This document shows positions 15,537 through 23,635 of a stretch of DNA of 45,290 nucleotides, piece by piece. The position numbers and the translations under genes were made by a program. Location of the stretch: positions 1-45,290 of the forward strand of contig JAFIGD010000041.1 in NCBI GenBank assembly GCA_020831625.1, read 5' to 3'. Under the pieces are notes generated by a model. The model had not been told where the DNA came from and ran no database searches. It saw only the letters and a list, made by a program, of their open reading frames with translations. The DNA is from Verrucomicrobiota bacterium. GTDB taxonomy: Bacteria; Verrucomicrobiota; Kiritimatiellia; SS1-B-03-39; UBA6053. How positions within the stretch are numbered: the first letter of the stretch is position 1; every line of letters begins with the position of its first letter.

Positions 15537-16412
15537 ATGAGTTCCGACCCCTTTGACCCCGATGCTGACTGGGACGATGATCGTTCCGATTTAGACGCGC
15601 CCTCCGACACCTCCACCCCCGAAGAAAACCGGGTGGTGATTGAGGCGATCCGTATTCTGGAGGATAAGCTCCATGAGATTGAAGATCCCGTGGGGATTCT
15701 GATCACCTTATTTGATATGTACACAGAGATCGAGGCGCTGAATGACGCCGGAAATTGTTTGGTGGAGGCCGCGCGCAGGGTCACAGGGGGGGAACATCCC
15801 GAACTCTGCTTCTTTTTGTACAACAATCTTGAGTTATTCGCACAGTTGAATCCCGAGGCGCAGTCGGCCTATGAGGCGCTGGCGGATATGATCAGTGAAA
15901 GCGATGAGGATCTGGGGGCCAACACGCTGCATTTGGATCAGCGCAAAATTTATCAGCACGATTTGATTCCGGAACTGCTGTTGGCTCAGCATTTGATGCG
16001 GGCCCGGAAAATTTCCGACGCGGAGTATAAGGTGATCCTGCATGATCTGTGTTGGTATTCCACGCATGCGCCCACCTCTCCGCGGACGCTGGCGTATGTG
16101 TTGGACGACCGGGTGCTTCCGCACCGCGATACCGCGCTGGAGTTTCTAACCCATGATTCCGGGGTGCCGTATATCGATCTCGGTTTGATTGAGCCGGATC
16201 CGCAGGCGCTGGAATTGTTGCCGCCCGAGTTTATGAGGGTCCGGGCGGCCTGCGCGTACGGTTTTGTGGCCGGCGAACCGCTTATCGCGGTGCTGAATCC
16301 TTTTAACCTTCAGTTGCGCGATGATGTGAGCATGCAGATTGATCTGCCGTGTCACTACACGTTCACATCCGCCGAAGGCTATCAGCGGATTCTGGAACTT
16401 GTTTCCCAATAG
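15537..16412 (+). CDS. Stand-alone MshEN/T2SSE N-terminal domain protein
   Basis: A 291-residue soluble protein. The first 30 residues are very acidic (DPFDPDADWDDD). Residues 35-195 are mostly helical and unrecognised. Residues about 205-291 resemble the MshEN domain (N-terminal domain of the GspE/PilB/MshE secretion ATPases), with VPYIDLGLIEPDPQALELL, followed by LIAVLNPFNLQLRDD and a closing EGYQRILEL helix. In MshE this domain can bind cyclic di-GMP, but I cannot confirm the binding residues here. No secretion ATPase is attached. It lies 11 bases upstream of the Ser/Thr kinase on the same strand, so the two are probably one operon and may form a signalling pair. Confidence 0.65.
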   Translation: MSSDPFDPDADWDDDRSDLDAPSDTSTPEENRVVIEAIRILEDKLHEIEDPVGILITLFDMYTEIEALNDAGNCLVEAARRVTGGEHPELCFFLYNNLELFAQLNPEAQSAYEALADMISESDEDLGANTLHLDQRKIYQHDLIPELLLAQHLMRARKISDAEYKVILHDLCWYSTHAPTSPRTLAYVLDDRVLPHRDTALEFLTHDSGVPYIDLGLIEPDPQALELLPPEFMRVRAACAYGFVAGEPLIAVLNPFNLQLRDDVSMQIDLPCHYTFTSAEGYQRILELVSQ

Positions 16413-16423
16413 CGTTCTCCGCT

Positions 16424-18643
16424 ATGCTCGTCACGTTTCACTGTTCCAACTGCGACGCCCGTCTCCGCATCAACGCCAATGCGATGGGGACGATGTTGAA
16501 TTGTCCGGAATGCGAGGGCGAGATCCGGGTCCCGAAGCTTGATTTGGGGCCGGGGTTTGTGGTGGGGGGCTTTCTGATCAAGCACCGGATCGGTCAGGGC
16601 GGGATGGGAGAGGTCTATCTGGCGAAGCAACTGTCGCTGGAACGCGATGTGGCGTTGAAGATTCTCCCGGCGCAGTACACGCAGCAGAGTTCGTTTGTGG
16701 TCCGGTTTTTGAAAGAGGTGCATTATCAGGCCAAGATGGATCACCCCAACATTGTCACGGCCTACGACGCCGGAGAGGACAACGGGGTGTATTTCATGGC
16801 GATGGCGCATGTGGCGGGGGAGACCCTGGAGGCGCTGCTGGAGCGGGAGGGGTGTCTGCCGGAGGCGGAGGCGTTGAAAATTGTCCGTCAGGTGGCGCTG
16901 GCCCTGCAGTACGCCTTTGAACAGAAGGATATTCTGCACCGGGACATTAAACCGGGCAACATTATGCTGAGCCCCACCTTTCACGCGAAAGTTCTGGACA
17001 TGGGACTGTCCAAAAATCTGCTGGAGAAGCATTCGACCACCCATGCGGACACGCTGATGGGCACGCCGAACTATATGAGTCCGGAGCAGATTGACCATCC
17101 CCAGCAAATCGACACCCGCTCGGACATGTTCAGTCTGGGCATGACGCTGTATCACACGCTGACCGGGAAAATCCCGTTTGAAGACACCGGGTATTTAAAG
17201 ACGCTGAAGCGTCACGCCGCCGAGAAGCTGGAGGATCCCCGGTCGTTGGTGCCGGGAATTTCCCGGCATACCGCGCATCTGCTCGCCCGTCTGCTGGCGA
17301 GAGACCCGGCCGACCGTCTGGCGACCTGGGAGGGTGTTCTGGCCGCGTTGGACCGGGCGCTCACGCACACCGGTCCGCCGATTTCGCTTCCTGTCGGCGA
17401 AACCACGCTTGCATTGGACCCCGCCCATGAGGCTCCGCCTCCCGCACCGGCGCGGCCCATACCGGATTCCGAACCGTCGACGCCCTCTCTTCGTCGGCGG
17501 GTTGAGGCGGTACCCCGGCCTTTGGGTGTCGCCTTGTCTGTGGGTCTGGGTCTGATCCTGGGGGTGGCGGGAATTCAGGGACTGATTGTTTTTCTGCCGT
17601 CTCCGGTTGAAGAGGTCCGGGATCAGGATCCGCAACCGGACCTGGTTGAGAATGCTGAAGCGGAAGCCTCACCCGAGGCGGACCCGCTTGCGGACTTGCG
17701 TCGGCGTTACAGCCAGTTAATGTTGACCTATGAACGGAACCCCGGTCAGTTTGATCCGGTTTTGGAGGATTTGTTGGCGATCGCGCGGGAAGCGGAGGGA
17801 ACGGATTTGGAGGAGCGAGCGGAACAGCAAATCCGCAGAATTCAGCAGGCGCGAAGCGATGCGGTGGAGGTTTACCGCCGCCGCTTGCAGGACAACACGC
17901 TTCGGATATTGGTTCAACAGGGCGGAGATGCGGCCCGGTTGTATCTGGCGGAGTCGGAAAGTCCGTTTCAAAATGCGGCTGAAGGACTTCGTCAACGGCT
18001 CAATCAACAGATCGAGGACTGGGAACTTCAGGAGCGCAATCAGCGGATCGAGGATGAGCGGCGGGCCCGCGAACGCTATCAGGATCTTTTAGAGGAGCTG
18101 GTGTCGCCAGTACTGGCGCGGGATTGGGCGGAGGCGTTAAGGCTGGTGGAAAGCGCGGTGGGCCGGCCCGGCCTTTTTCCGCTTTCCGAGGAGCTTGCGT
18201 CCCTGCGTACGGAGCTGCTTCGCCTTCAGGCTGTTCAGGGCGAGATTATCCAAACCTACCGGGGGCGGCAGGACCAGGATATCACGCTTCTGCTGCATTC
18301 GGGTCCGGTGACCGGGGCGGTTCTGCATGTTGGCCGGGACGGCCTGACCCTTGGTATCCCTATTTTGGATTCCGGAGGCCGGATCAGGGGGATGTTGGAG
18401 GAGCTGATTCCGTTTCACCGGCTCAGTTCTCGTGAAATTCTTCAGCGGATGAACGGCTGGGACGAGCCTCATTTTGATATTTACCGGGCGTTGATTCATT
18501 ACAGCTCCGGCAATCTCACAGAAGCGAGAATTCATTTGGCCAGAGCGGCCTCGGATCTTGCTCTGGTTCTGGACAACAGTCTGCAACCGTTCCTGCAACG
18601 GGGCGGCGGATCGATGTATCTCCCGCCTAATGCCCCACGCTGA
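16424..18643 (+). CDS. Membrane Ser/Thr protein kinase with zinc ribbon
   Basis: A 739-residue Hanks-type kinase. Residues 7-30 are a zinc ribbon (CSNC and CPEC). The kinase domain runs from about 48 to 320, with P-loop GQGGMGEVYLA, Lys79 (VALKIL), catalytic loop HRDIKPGNI (Asp174), DMG in place of DFG at Asp192, and GTPNYMSPEQ. A Pro-rich linker leads to one membrane helix near 366-392. The C-terminal half (about 395-739) is Gln/Glu/Arg-rich and probably coiled coil up to about 590, then globular. Zinc-ribbon kinases with one membrane helix are common in PVC bacteria. I chose the ATG at 16424 because it places the ribbon at the N-terminus; an upstream ATG at 16349 would overlap the MshEN gene. 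No clear ribosome-binding site is seen. The 3' end overlaps the convergent TolC gene by 17 bases. Confidence 0.9.
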   Translation: MLVTFHCSNCDARLRINANAMGTMLNCPECEGEIRVPKLDLGPGFVVGGFLIKHRIGQGGMGEVYLAKQLSLERDVALKILPAQYTQQSSFVVRFLKEVHYQAKMDHPNIVTAYDAGEDNGVYFMAMAHVAGETLEALLEREGCLPEAEALKIVRQVALALQYAFEQKDILHRDIKPGNIMLSPTFHAKVLDMGLSKNLLEKHSTTHADTLMGTPNYMSPEQIDHPQQIDTRSDMFSLGMTLYHTLTGKIPFEDTGYLKTLKRHAAEKLEDPRSLVPGISRHTAHLLARLLARDPADRLATWEGVLAALDRALTHTGPPISLPVGETTLALDPAHEAPPPAPARPIPDSEPSTPSLRRRVEAVPRPLGVALSVGLGLILGVAGIQGLIVFLPSPVEEVRDQDPQPDLVENAEAEASPEADPLADLRRRYSQLMLTYERNPGQFDPVLEDLLAIAREAEGTDLEERAEQQIRRIQQARSDAVEVYRRRLQDNTLRILVQQGGDAARLYLAESESPFQNAAEGLRQRLNQQIEDWELQERNQRIEDERRARERYQDLLEELVSPVLARDWAEALRLVESAVGRPGLFPLSEELASLRTELLRLQAVQGEIIQTYRGRQDQDITLLLHSGPVTGAVLHVGRDGLTLGIPILDSGGRIRGMLEELIPFHRLSSREILQRMNGWDEPHFDIYRALIHYSSGNLTEARIHLARAASDLALVLDNSLQPFLQRGGGSMYLPPNAPR

Positions 18644-19967
18644 AGCGGTATTCCGCCACCAACTCGAGATAACGCAATTGTTGGGTGATCCGCTGCACCT
18701 GTGCGTCTTCCAGGTTGTTCTGACTTCGGATGTACTCCAAGATTCCGATTTCGCCGTTCTCCCAGCGGTCCTGAAACAGACGTAACTGCTGTTCGAGCAC
18801 CTCCACGCGCTCCTCCTGCAGGCCCACGCTGCGCTCTGCCTCCAGAACCCGGCTGTGCAGAACCTCGATATCCCGCCGGCGCTCGTTTTGCGCGAGAGAA
18901 TAGCCGATGATCGCGCTGTCGAGTTCATTTTGCTTTTGGCGGGCTTCGGCCCGGTCGCGGCGGTTCAGCCAGGGCCAGGTCACCACCACCTCTCCGCGGG
19001 TTTCGCTGTCCCGTTCGTTTTCGCCTGAAAACTCGCTGGTGGTGTGACTCACCTGGGCGGTGACCTCCGGGAAGCGGCGGCTTCTGGCCACGCGAAGCTC
19101 TTTCTCCAGCAGTTCCAGCTCCAGACGGTTATTCAACAGCAATTCGTGATTTTCCAGGGCATAGGCCAAATCGTCCGTCAGCGCCAGAGATGCAAATGCG
19201 AAGTCCACGTCCGGCTCCAAGCGTAATTCTTCAGACAAAGGGAAACCGATTTCGGTTTTCAGATTGAGCAGGCCGCTGGAAATCTGCCGTTCAGCCGCGG
19301 CCACGTCCAGTTCACTCTCGGGAATCCGCAGCCGCGCGGTGGCGATGTCGAGGGGATCCTCCCGGACCAGAGCGTGCTCCAGGTTCAGTTTGGCGCGCTC
19401 CAGCTGCATTTCACGCAGACGGAGCGTCTGCTGACTGCGGATGACGTCGAAAAACTGGCGGGTCACTGAAAAACGGACCCGGCGCTGTTCCAGACTCAGG
19501 CGGTTGAATTCGCGGGCTTCATTGATCATGGCCCGGATCACCGAAATTCGGCTTTCCAGCAGGGAGCCGCCTCCCAGCAGGGTTTTGCTCAACTGAATGG
19601 CATAGCGGGTCAAATCGCCCCGGTCCCCCTGATCCTGCACACTGGCGGTGGCGGTGAGTTGGAGATCCGCCGGTAGGGTCTGGCGCACACTGCCCTGCGT
19701 TCGTCCGGCATCGCCGTCGTCCTGCCATTCCTGACGGGCGGTGAACACCGGATCAAATTTTGTCCGGGCAATGGTGACCGCCTCGATGAGGTTTTCATAC
19801 CCCAGCCGCTGACGTTCCAGACCGGGGGCATGGTTCAGGGCATAGTCCTGAAGCGCCTCCAGCGACCAGACACGCGGCCCGTCCGGATCCGCCCGGAGTG
19901 CGGGAGCCGATACACACGCGAAACTAAATAAGACAACAATCGTTTTTTTTAAACAACTCAGATACAT
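18627..19967 (-). CDS. TolC-family outer-membrane channel protein
   Basis: A 446-residue outer-membrane efflux protein of the TolC family, expected to form a trimeric barrel plus periplasmic alpha-tunnel. A signal peptide covers about residues 1-26 (hydrophobic core VVLFSFACVSAPALRA). The mature protein has two long helical repeats, for example RLSLEQRRVRFSVTRQFFDV and ERRRDIEVLHSRVLEAERSV, with the usual closing EYIRSQNNLEDAQ. It is the last gene of a cluster with polyprenyl synthase and nucleosidase, and its ATG overlaps the nucleosidase stop by 10 bases. No adaptor or pump gene is next to it. It may export a product of the cluster or only share transcription. Its 3' end overlaps the convergent kinase gene. 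Confidence 0.86.
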   Translation of the reverse strand: MYLSCLKKTIVVLFSFACVSAPALRADPDGPRVWSLEALQDYALNHAPGLERQRLGYENLIEAVTIARTKFDPVFTARQEWQDDGDAGRTQGSVRQTLPADLQLTATASVQDQGDRGDLTRYAIQLSKTLLGGGSLLESRISVIRAMINEAREFNRLSLEQRRVRFSVTRQFFDVIRSQQTLRLREMQLERAKLNLEHALVREDPLDIATARLRIPESELDVAAAERQISSGLLNLKTEIGFPLSEELRLEPDVDFAFASLALTDDLAYALENHELLLNNRLELELLEKELRVARSRRFPEVTAQVSHTTSEFSGENERDSETRGEVVVTWPWLNRRDRAEARQKQNELDSAIIGYSLAQNERRRDIEVLHSRVLEAERSVGLQEERVEVLEQQLRLFQDRWENGEIGILEYIRSQNNLEDAQVQRITQQLRYLELVAEYRFSVGH

Positions 19968-20563
19968 GACATGCAGAATTTCTCCAGGACGGGAGAATAC
20001 CCCGGACCCCGGGATTGAATATAGTTCATAAACTGCCCGTGGGTCATCTCCGCGTCGCCATCGGCGACATCAGACACTTCCCGCAGGCTTAAAAACGGAA
20101 TCCGGAATTCGCGGGCCAGCAGGGCCAGGGCCGCGGTTTCCATATCCACTGCGACGGCGTCCGGATCAATGTGCACCTCGCGGTCCACAAACCGGTCACC
20201 GGAGATCAGGGTGCCACGGACAACGGATTTGTCACTCAAAAATTGCAACAAACGGTCATTGTCCGGCAAGGGAAGCGGGCAGTGGTTTTGGTAACCGTGT
20301 CCGATGGCAATGCCCGGAATGGCCAAAAAGAAGTCCCATTGCCGGGTTTCGCGGGCCAGAATCAGCGAACCCTGGCCGCTGCCGTTCAAACCTCCGCAAA
20401 ATCCGACGGAAAGGATGAGGTCCGGCCGGTCTGCCTGGATGGCCTGAGCGGTTTTGACGGTTGAGAGGACTTTTCCGATTCCGGTTTCCAGCACCCGGCA
20501 GCCGGGAGGGAGGGTGCAGACCGGTTTTTCAATCGGCATCGCATGGGTGATGAGAACGTTCAT
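19958..20563 (-). CDS. MTA/SAH nucleosidase-family protein (possibly futalosine hydrolase)
   Basis: A 201-residue purine-nucleoside phosphorylase-fold enzyme, somewhat shorter than typical MTA/SAH nucleosidases (about 230). Family marks are the N-terminal GIGKV, GFCGGL, GTLISGDRFV, AVDMETAALA (the Met-Glu that binds ribose) and LREVSDVADG (the catalytic Asp in SDVAD). It should cleave the N-glycosidic bond of an adenosine derivative in the cytoplasm. The ATGA overlap with the polyprenyl synthase upstream shows translational coupling. Polyprenyl chains are used in menaquinone synthesis, so futalosine hydrolase (MqnB) is a real alternative to methylthioadenosine or S-adenosylhomocysteine cleavage. 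The sequence alone does not decide between them. Confidence 0.8.
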   Translation of the reverse strand: MNVLITHAMPIEKPVCTLPPGCRVLETGIGKVLSTVKTAQAIQADRPDLILSVGFCGGLNGSGQGSLILARETRQWDFFLAIPGIAIGHGYQNHCPLPLPDNDRLLQFLSDKSVVRGTLISGDRFVDREVHIDPDAVAVDMETAALALLAREFRIPFLSLREVSDVADGDAEMTHGQFMNYIQSRGPGYSPVLEKFCMSCI

Positions 20564-21429
20564 CCCAGCAGGGCGCGCAGCGCGGGTTGGAGGTCCTCGG
20601 CGATATAGGTCTTCACCCCGGAAACCGCCTGAGTGTCCCCGTTCAGAATCCGGACCGCCTCCTCCAGCAAGGTGTCCAAATGCCGTTCGAGATCCACATC
20701 ATCGAGCCGGGCCGCGGAGACGATGTCCCGGGCGGCGTCGGTGCCCAGCGTTTTGCCGGAACTGTCGTCACCCGCATGGGTGTCCAGGATATCGTCGGCC
20801 AACTGGTACACGGTGCCCAGGAGGTATCCGGATTCTTTGAGCACTTCGGTGCGGTGTTCATTTCCCTGACCGCCCAGCAGGGCGGCGAAGGCGAACAGCG
20901 CCCCGGTTTTGCGGCGGGCAATGCTCTGACACAGTTCCAGACGGGATTCCGATCCCTGAAAAATGAGTTCCTGTTCGGATTCCGCCTCGCAGACTTCACC
21001 GGTCAGCTTCACCAGTTCATGCGTGTAGGCGCCATTGGCCACCCGGCACATCAGATCCACCGCTTTGAACAACAGCAGATCCCCCAGCAGAATTGCGCCC
21101 GCTTTGCCTTTTTCCATCCAGAAAGTCGGCACCCCGCGGCGCATCACCCCGCCGTCAATCACATCATCGTGCAGAAGACTGGCGGTGTGAATCATTTCCA
21201 CCGCCGCCGAACCGTACACCAGCAGTTCCGGGTCCGCGCCGGTGGCGCTGCCGACCCGGAACGCGAGGCGCGAGCGAAGCATTTTCCCGCCCAGCGCCGA
21301 GAGAGAAGGGGAATCCTTCACAATTCCCTTCAGGGATGTCTCCTCCAGGGTGCGGAACATCAATTGACGCACATCTTCAAGATGCTGATCAAGCGTTGAT
21401 AAGGTGTCGGTTGTGGAGGAGGCCATCAT
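20560..21429 (-). CDS. Trans-polyprenyl diphosphate synthase
   Basis: A 289-residue all-helical isoprenyl synthase that adds isopentenyl diphosphate to an allylic primer in the cytoplasm. The first Asp-rich motif is LLHDDVIDGGVMRRG (Asp88, Asp89, Asp92) and the second is QLADDILD near residue 210. GGKMLRSRLAF matches the substrate-binding GGKRLRP region, with Lys-Met replacing the usual Lys-Arg. The family member (geranyl-, farnesyl- or octaprenyl-type) is not clear; the length of about 290 is shorter than typical octaprenyl synthases. It heads a cluster with the nucleosidase (ATGA overlap) and TolC. Menaquinone side-chain synthesis is a plausible role, but hopanoid or carotenoid precursors are also possible. 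Confidence 0.88.
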   Translation of the reverse strand: MMASSTTDTLSTLDQHLEDVRQLMFRTLEETSLKGIVKDSPSLSALGGKMLRSRLAFRVGSATGADPELLVYGSAAVEMIHTASLLHDDVIDGGVMRRGVPTFWMEKGKAGAILLGDLLLFKAVDLMCRVANGAYTHELVKLTGEVCEAESEQELIFQGSESRLELCQSIARRKTGALFAFAALLGGQGNEHRTEVLKESGYLLGTVYQLADDILDTHAGDDSSGKTLGTDAARDIVSAARLDDVDLERHLDTLLEEAVRILNGDTQAVSGVKTYIAEDLQPALRALLG

Positions 21430-21569
21430 AGAGTAAAGGAATATGCACGCCCTCGGAAAAAGGGCAAACGGTAATATTCATTTTTTTCTGAAAATAGTGA
21501 ATATAGGGGATCTCTTCATCCATACGATATTGACATATCTTTGGCAACGGAAAAGCCGATGTGGAAACA

Positions 21570-22361
21570 TCAGGATTGCCGTTCCGGCACCCAGGCGCAG
21601 GTGCGTCCGCCGATGGTTTCGAAGCGGATGATTTCACCCCGTCCGGTTTTCTCCGCCTGTTTGCCCCAGCGGGTGTGAAACAGCCAGGTTTTGGGAAAGT
21701 GTGCATCGTCCGCGCTCACCGCCACCGCTTTGGCGAGGATGCGGTGAAGGGTGCGCAACAGGGTTTGAATTTCTTGCCGGCTCAGATCGCCACAGGCGCG
21801 GTGCGGTGAAAGGTTTGCCTGATACAGCACCTCGTCCGCAATCCAGTTGCCAACCCCCGCAAAGAGCCGCTGATCCAGCAGGGCGCTTTTGACGGGGCGT
21901 TTTTTTCCTGCAAACGCCTTCGCGATCTCGTCGGGAGACAGCGGCTCCGCCAGCGGGTCCGGCCCCAGCGCCGCGATCGGTTTGCTGGTCAGGGCGTTTT
22001 CGTAATAGCGGACCTTGCCGATCCGCCTGGGGTTGCGGTAGGTCAGCCATTTGCCGTTGTCCAGTTCCAGGGCGAGTTTCGCGTGAGAGGGGCCTTCGCC
22101 GGGCTCGTGGGCGGTCAGGGAGCCGCTCATGCCGAAATGGAGATAGAGATGCCCCGGCGCATCAAATTCCAGCCACATGTGCTTCCCGCGCCGTCCGGTA
22201 CCCAGAATGGTGCGGCCCGGCAACAAACGGCCCAGATCATCCGGGGGCGTCTCATCCATCACGATCCGGTCCTCCGCGACCTGAACCCCGCGAATGATCC
22301 GGCCGGTTGCCTCGCGTTCCGCGAGCCGCCGCCAGGTTTCCACCTCCGGCAATTCAGGCAT
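21570..22361 (-). CDS. mutM: Formamidopyrimidine-DNA glycosylase (MutM/Fpg), zinc-less
   Basis: A 263-residue base-excision repair enzyme that removes 8-oxoguanine and nicks the strand. The N-terminus PELPEVETW supplies the catalytic Pro and Glu after Met removal. GRRGKHMWLEF holds the conserved beta-turn lysine, and the helix-two-turn-helix carries GVGNWIADEVLYQANLSP. The C-terminus lacks the four zinc cysteines of E. coli MutM. In their place is KTWLFHTRWGKQ and IGGRTCAWVPERQ, a form in which a zinc-less beta hairpin replaces the finger. I chose the ATG at 22361 because it gives MPELPE at the N-terminus; an upstream in-frame start would add 43 unrelated residues. It overlaps the NIF3-like stop by eight bases, so the pair is co-transcribed. 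Confidence 0.93.
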   Translation of the reverse strand: MPELPEVETWRRLAEREATGRIIRGVQVAEDRIVMDETPPDDLGRLLPGRTILGTGRRGKHMWLEFDAPGHLYLHFGMSGSLTAHEPGEGPSHAKLALELDNGKWLTYRNPRRIGKVRYYENALTSKPIAALGPDPLAEPLSPDEIAKAFAGKKRPVKSALLDQRLFAGVGNWIADEVLYQANLSPHRACGDLSRQEIQTLLRTLHRILAKAVAVSADDAHFPKTWLFHTRWGKQAEKTGRGEIIRFETIGGRTCAWVPERQS

Positions 22362-23130
22362 CGCTGTCCACCAGCTCGACCGGATCTTTATCCGCCCGGG
22401 AAAGGAGGACCTCCACCCCCGCGGGCAGACGGGCAAGCAGCCGTTCCCGGAGCACCGCGAGATACGGACGTTCCGTGTGGGTGTGCTCACTCAAAAACAC
22501 ATGAACGCCGCGGCGGGTGAAGGACAGGATGTCGTGATGCTTCATTTCGCCGGTCACCACCGCGTCCACCTCCAGGCCGGACAGCACGGAGGCACCCGCG
22601 CCCGGACAAAGCGCCAGACGGCGGATGGACCCGGTCCCGTGCGCCGCCAGCGCCCGGCGGAGGTAGGGCAGCGAGAGTGAGGTTTTCAAGCGCTGTCCCG
22701 CTTCTGCAGGGGTTAGCGGGTTGGATAACGTCAGCACCCGTCCGCTGCCCTCGATCGCTTCGATGAGATCATATTCGAAGGCGCGTGCCATCCAGTCGGA
22801 CATTCCCTCCGGGGCGGCGTCAAGCGCCGTGTGGGGCGAATACACACTCACTCCCGCCGCCAGCAGATCCAAGAGCGGGGCCGCCACCGGATCCGCGCGG
22901 TTCAATTGTTTGAGGCCCGAGAACACCGGCGGGTGGTAGGCCACAATCGCCTGAACGGCCGAATCCAGAGCCTCCTCCGCCACTTCGGCGGTCAAATCGA
23001 GGGTCAACAGGATCTTTTTGAGCGGCAAACCGGAGCTTGCCTCCAGAATCAGGCCGGTGTTGTCCCATTCCGCCGCGCCTTCGGGCGGCGCGAGTGTTTC
23101 CAGCATATCAATCAGGTCGGATAAGGTCAT
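22354..23130 (-). CDS. NIF3-family dinuclear metal protein (YbgI-like)
   Basis: A 258-residue member of the NIF3/DUF34 family, toroidal proteins with a two-metal site. They are sometimes annotated as GTP cyclohydrolase type 2 homologues, but their role is unsettled. Conserved marks are [20 protein letters not shown] (metal His), [30 protein letters not shown] and [12 protein letters not shown]. All metal-binding positions I can recognise are kept. It precedes mutM with an eight-base overlap and is divergent from msrB, so it may share an oxidative-damage context. That link is only positional. Confidence 0.9.
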   Translation of the reverse strand: MTLSDLIDMLETLAPPEGAAEWDNTGLILEASSGLPLKKILLTLDLTAEVAEEALDSAVQAIVAYHPPVFSGLKQLNRADPVAAPLLDLLAAGVSVYSPHTALDAAPEGMSDWMARAFEYDLIEAIEGSGRVLTLSNPLTPAEAGQRLKTSLSLPYLRRALAAHGTGSIRRLALCPGAGASVLSGLEVDAVVTGEMKHHDILSFTRRGVHVFLSEHTHTERPYLAVLRERLLARLPAGVEVLLSRADKDPVELVDSDA

Positions 23131-23214
23131 GAACGAACCCTAAAGCGGAGCGCTCGAAAAGCCAGCCGGAAATTTACGGATTGCACATTGTCGATTTTGC
23201 GGCACATTGAGAGG

Positions 23215-23631
23215 ATGAAAGACTTCCCCCGAATCGATCCGCACGATGCGGCAAGCCGCGCCTATTGGCGGCCCCGGCTCACGCCCGAGCAGTTTCGCGT
23301 CTGCGTGGAAAAAGGAACCGAACGGCCTTACACCGGTGAATACACCGATACCGAGACCCCCGGCGTGTATCATTGCGTCTGCTGCGATGCGCCGTTGTTC
23401 CGGTCCGACGCCAAATTCCATTCCGGCTGCGGCTGGCCCAGCTATTTCGAGCCGGTCAGCGAAGACGCGATGGAGGAGCATTCCGATCATCTGCTCGGAT
23501 ACCGCCGCACCGAAGTGTGCTGTTCCGCCTGCGGCGCACACCTCGGACACGTGTTCCCCGACGGTCCGCCCCCCACACACCTCCGCTACTGCATCAACTC
23601 CGTCTGTCTGGTGTTGGAGGAAGACGAATGA
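23215..23631 (+). CDS. msrB: Peptide methionine-R-sulfoxide reductase MsrB
   Basis: A 138-residue cytoplasmic enzyme that reduces methionine-R-sulfoxide in proteins. Zinc is held by two CxxC pairs (CVCC and CSAC). The substrate region [18 protein letters not shown] and the catalytic Cys in RYCINS are all present. I prefer the ATG at 23215, although GAGAGG lies directly against it; a TTG at 23188 in frame would add nine residues. It converges on the duplicated His-rich protein gene, five bases after its stop. It stands next to mutM and the NIF3-like gene, consistent with an oxidative-stress neighbourhood. Confidence 0.93.
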   Translation: MKDFPRIDPHDAASRAYWRPRLTPEQFRVCVEKGTERPYTGEYTDTETPGVYHCVCCDAPLFRSDAKFHSGCGWPSYFEPVSEDAMEEHSDHLLGYRRTEVCCSACGAHLGHVFPDGPPPTHLRYCINSVCLVLEEDE

Positions 23632-23635
23632 AAAA

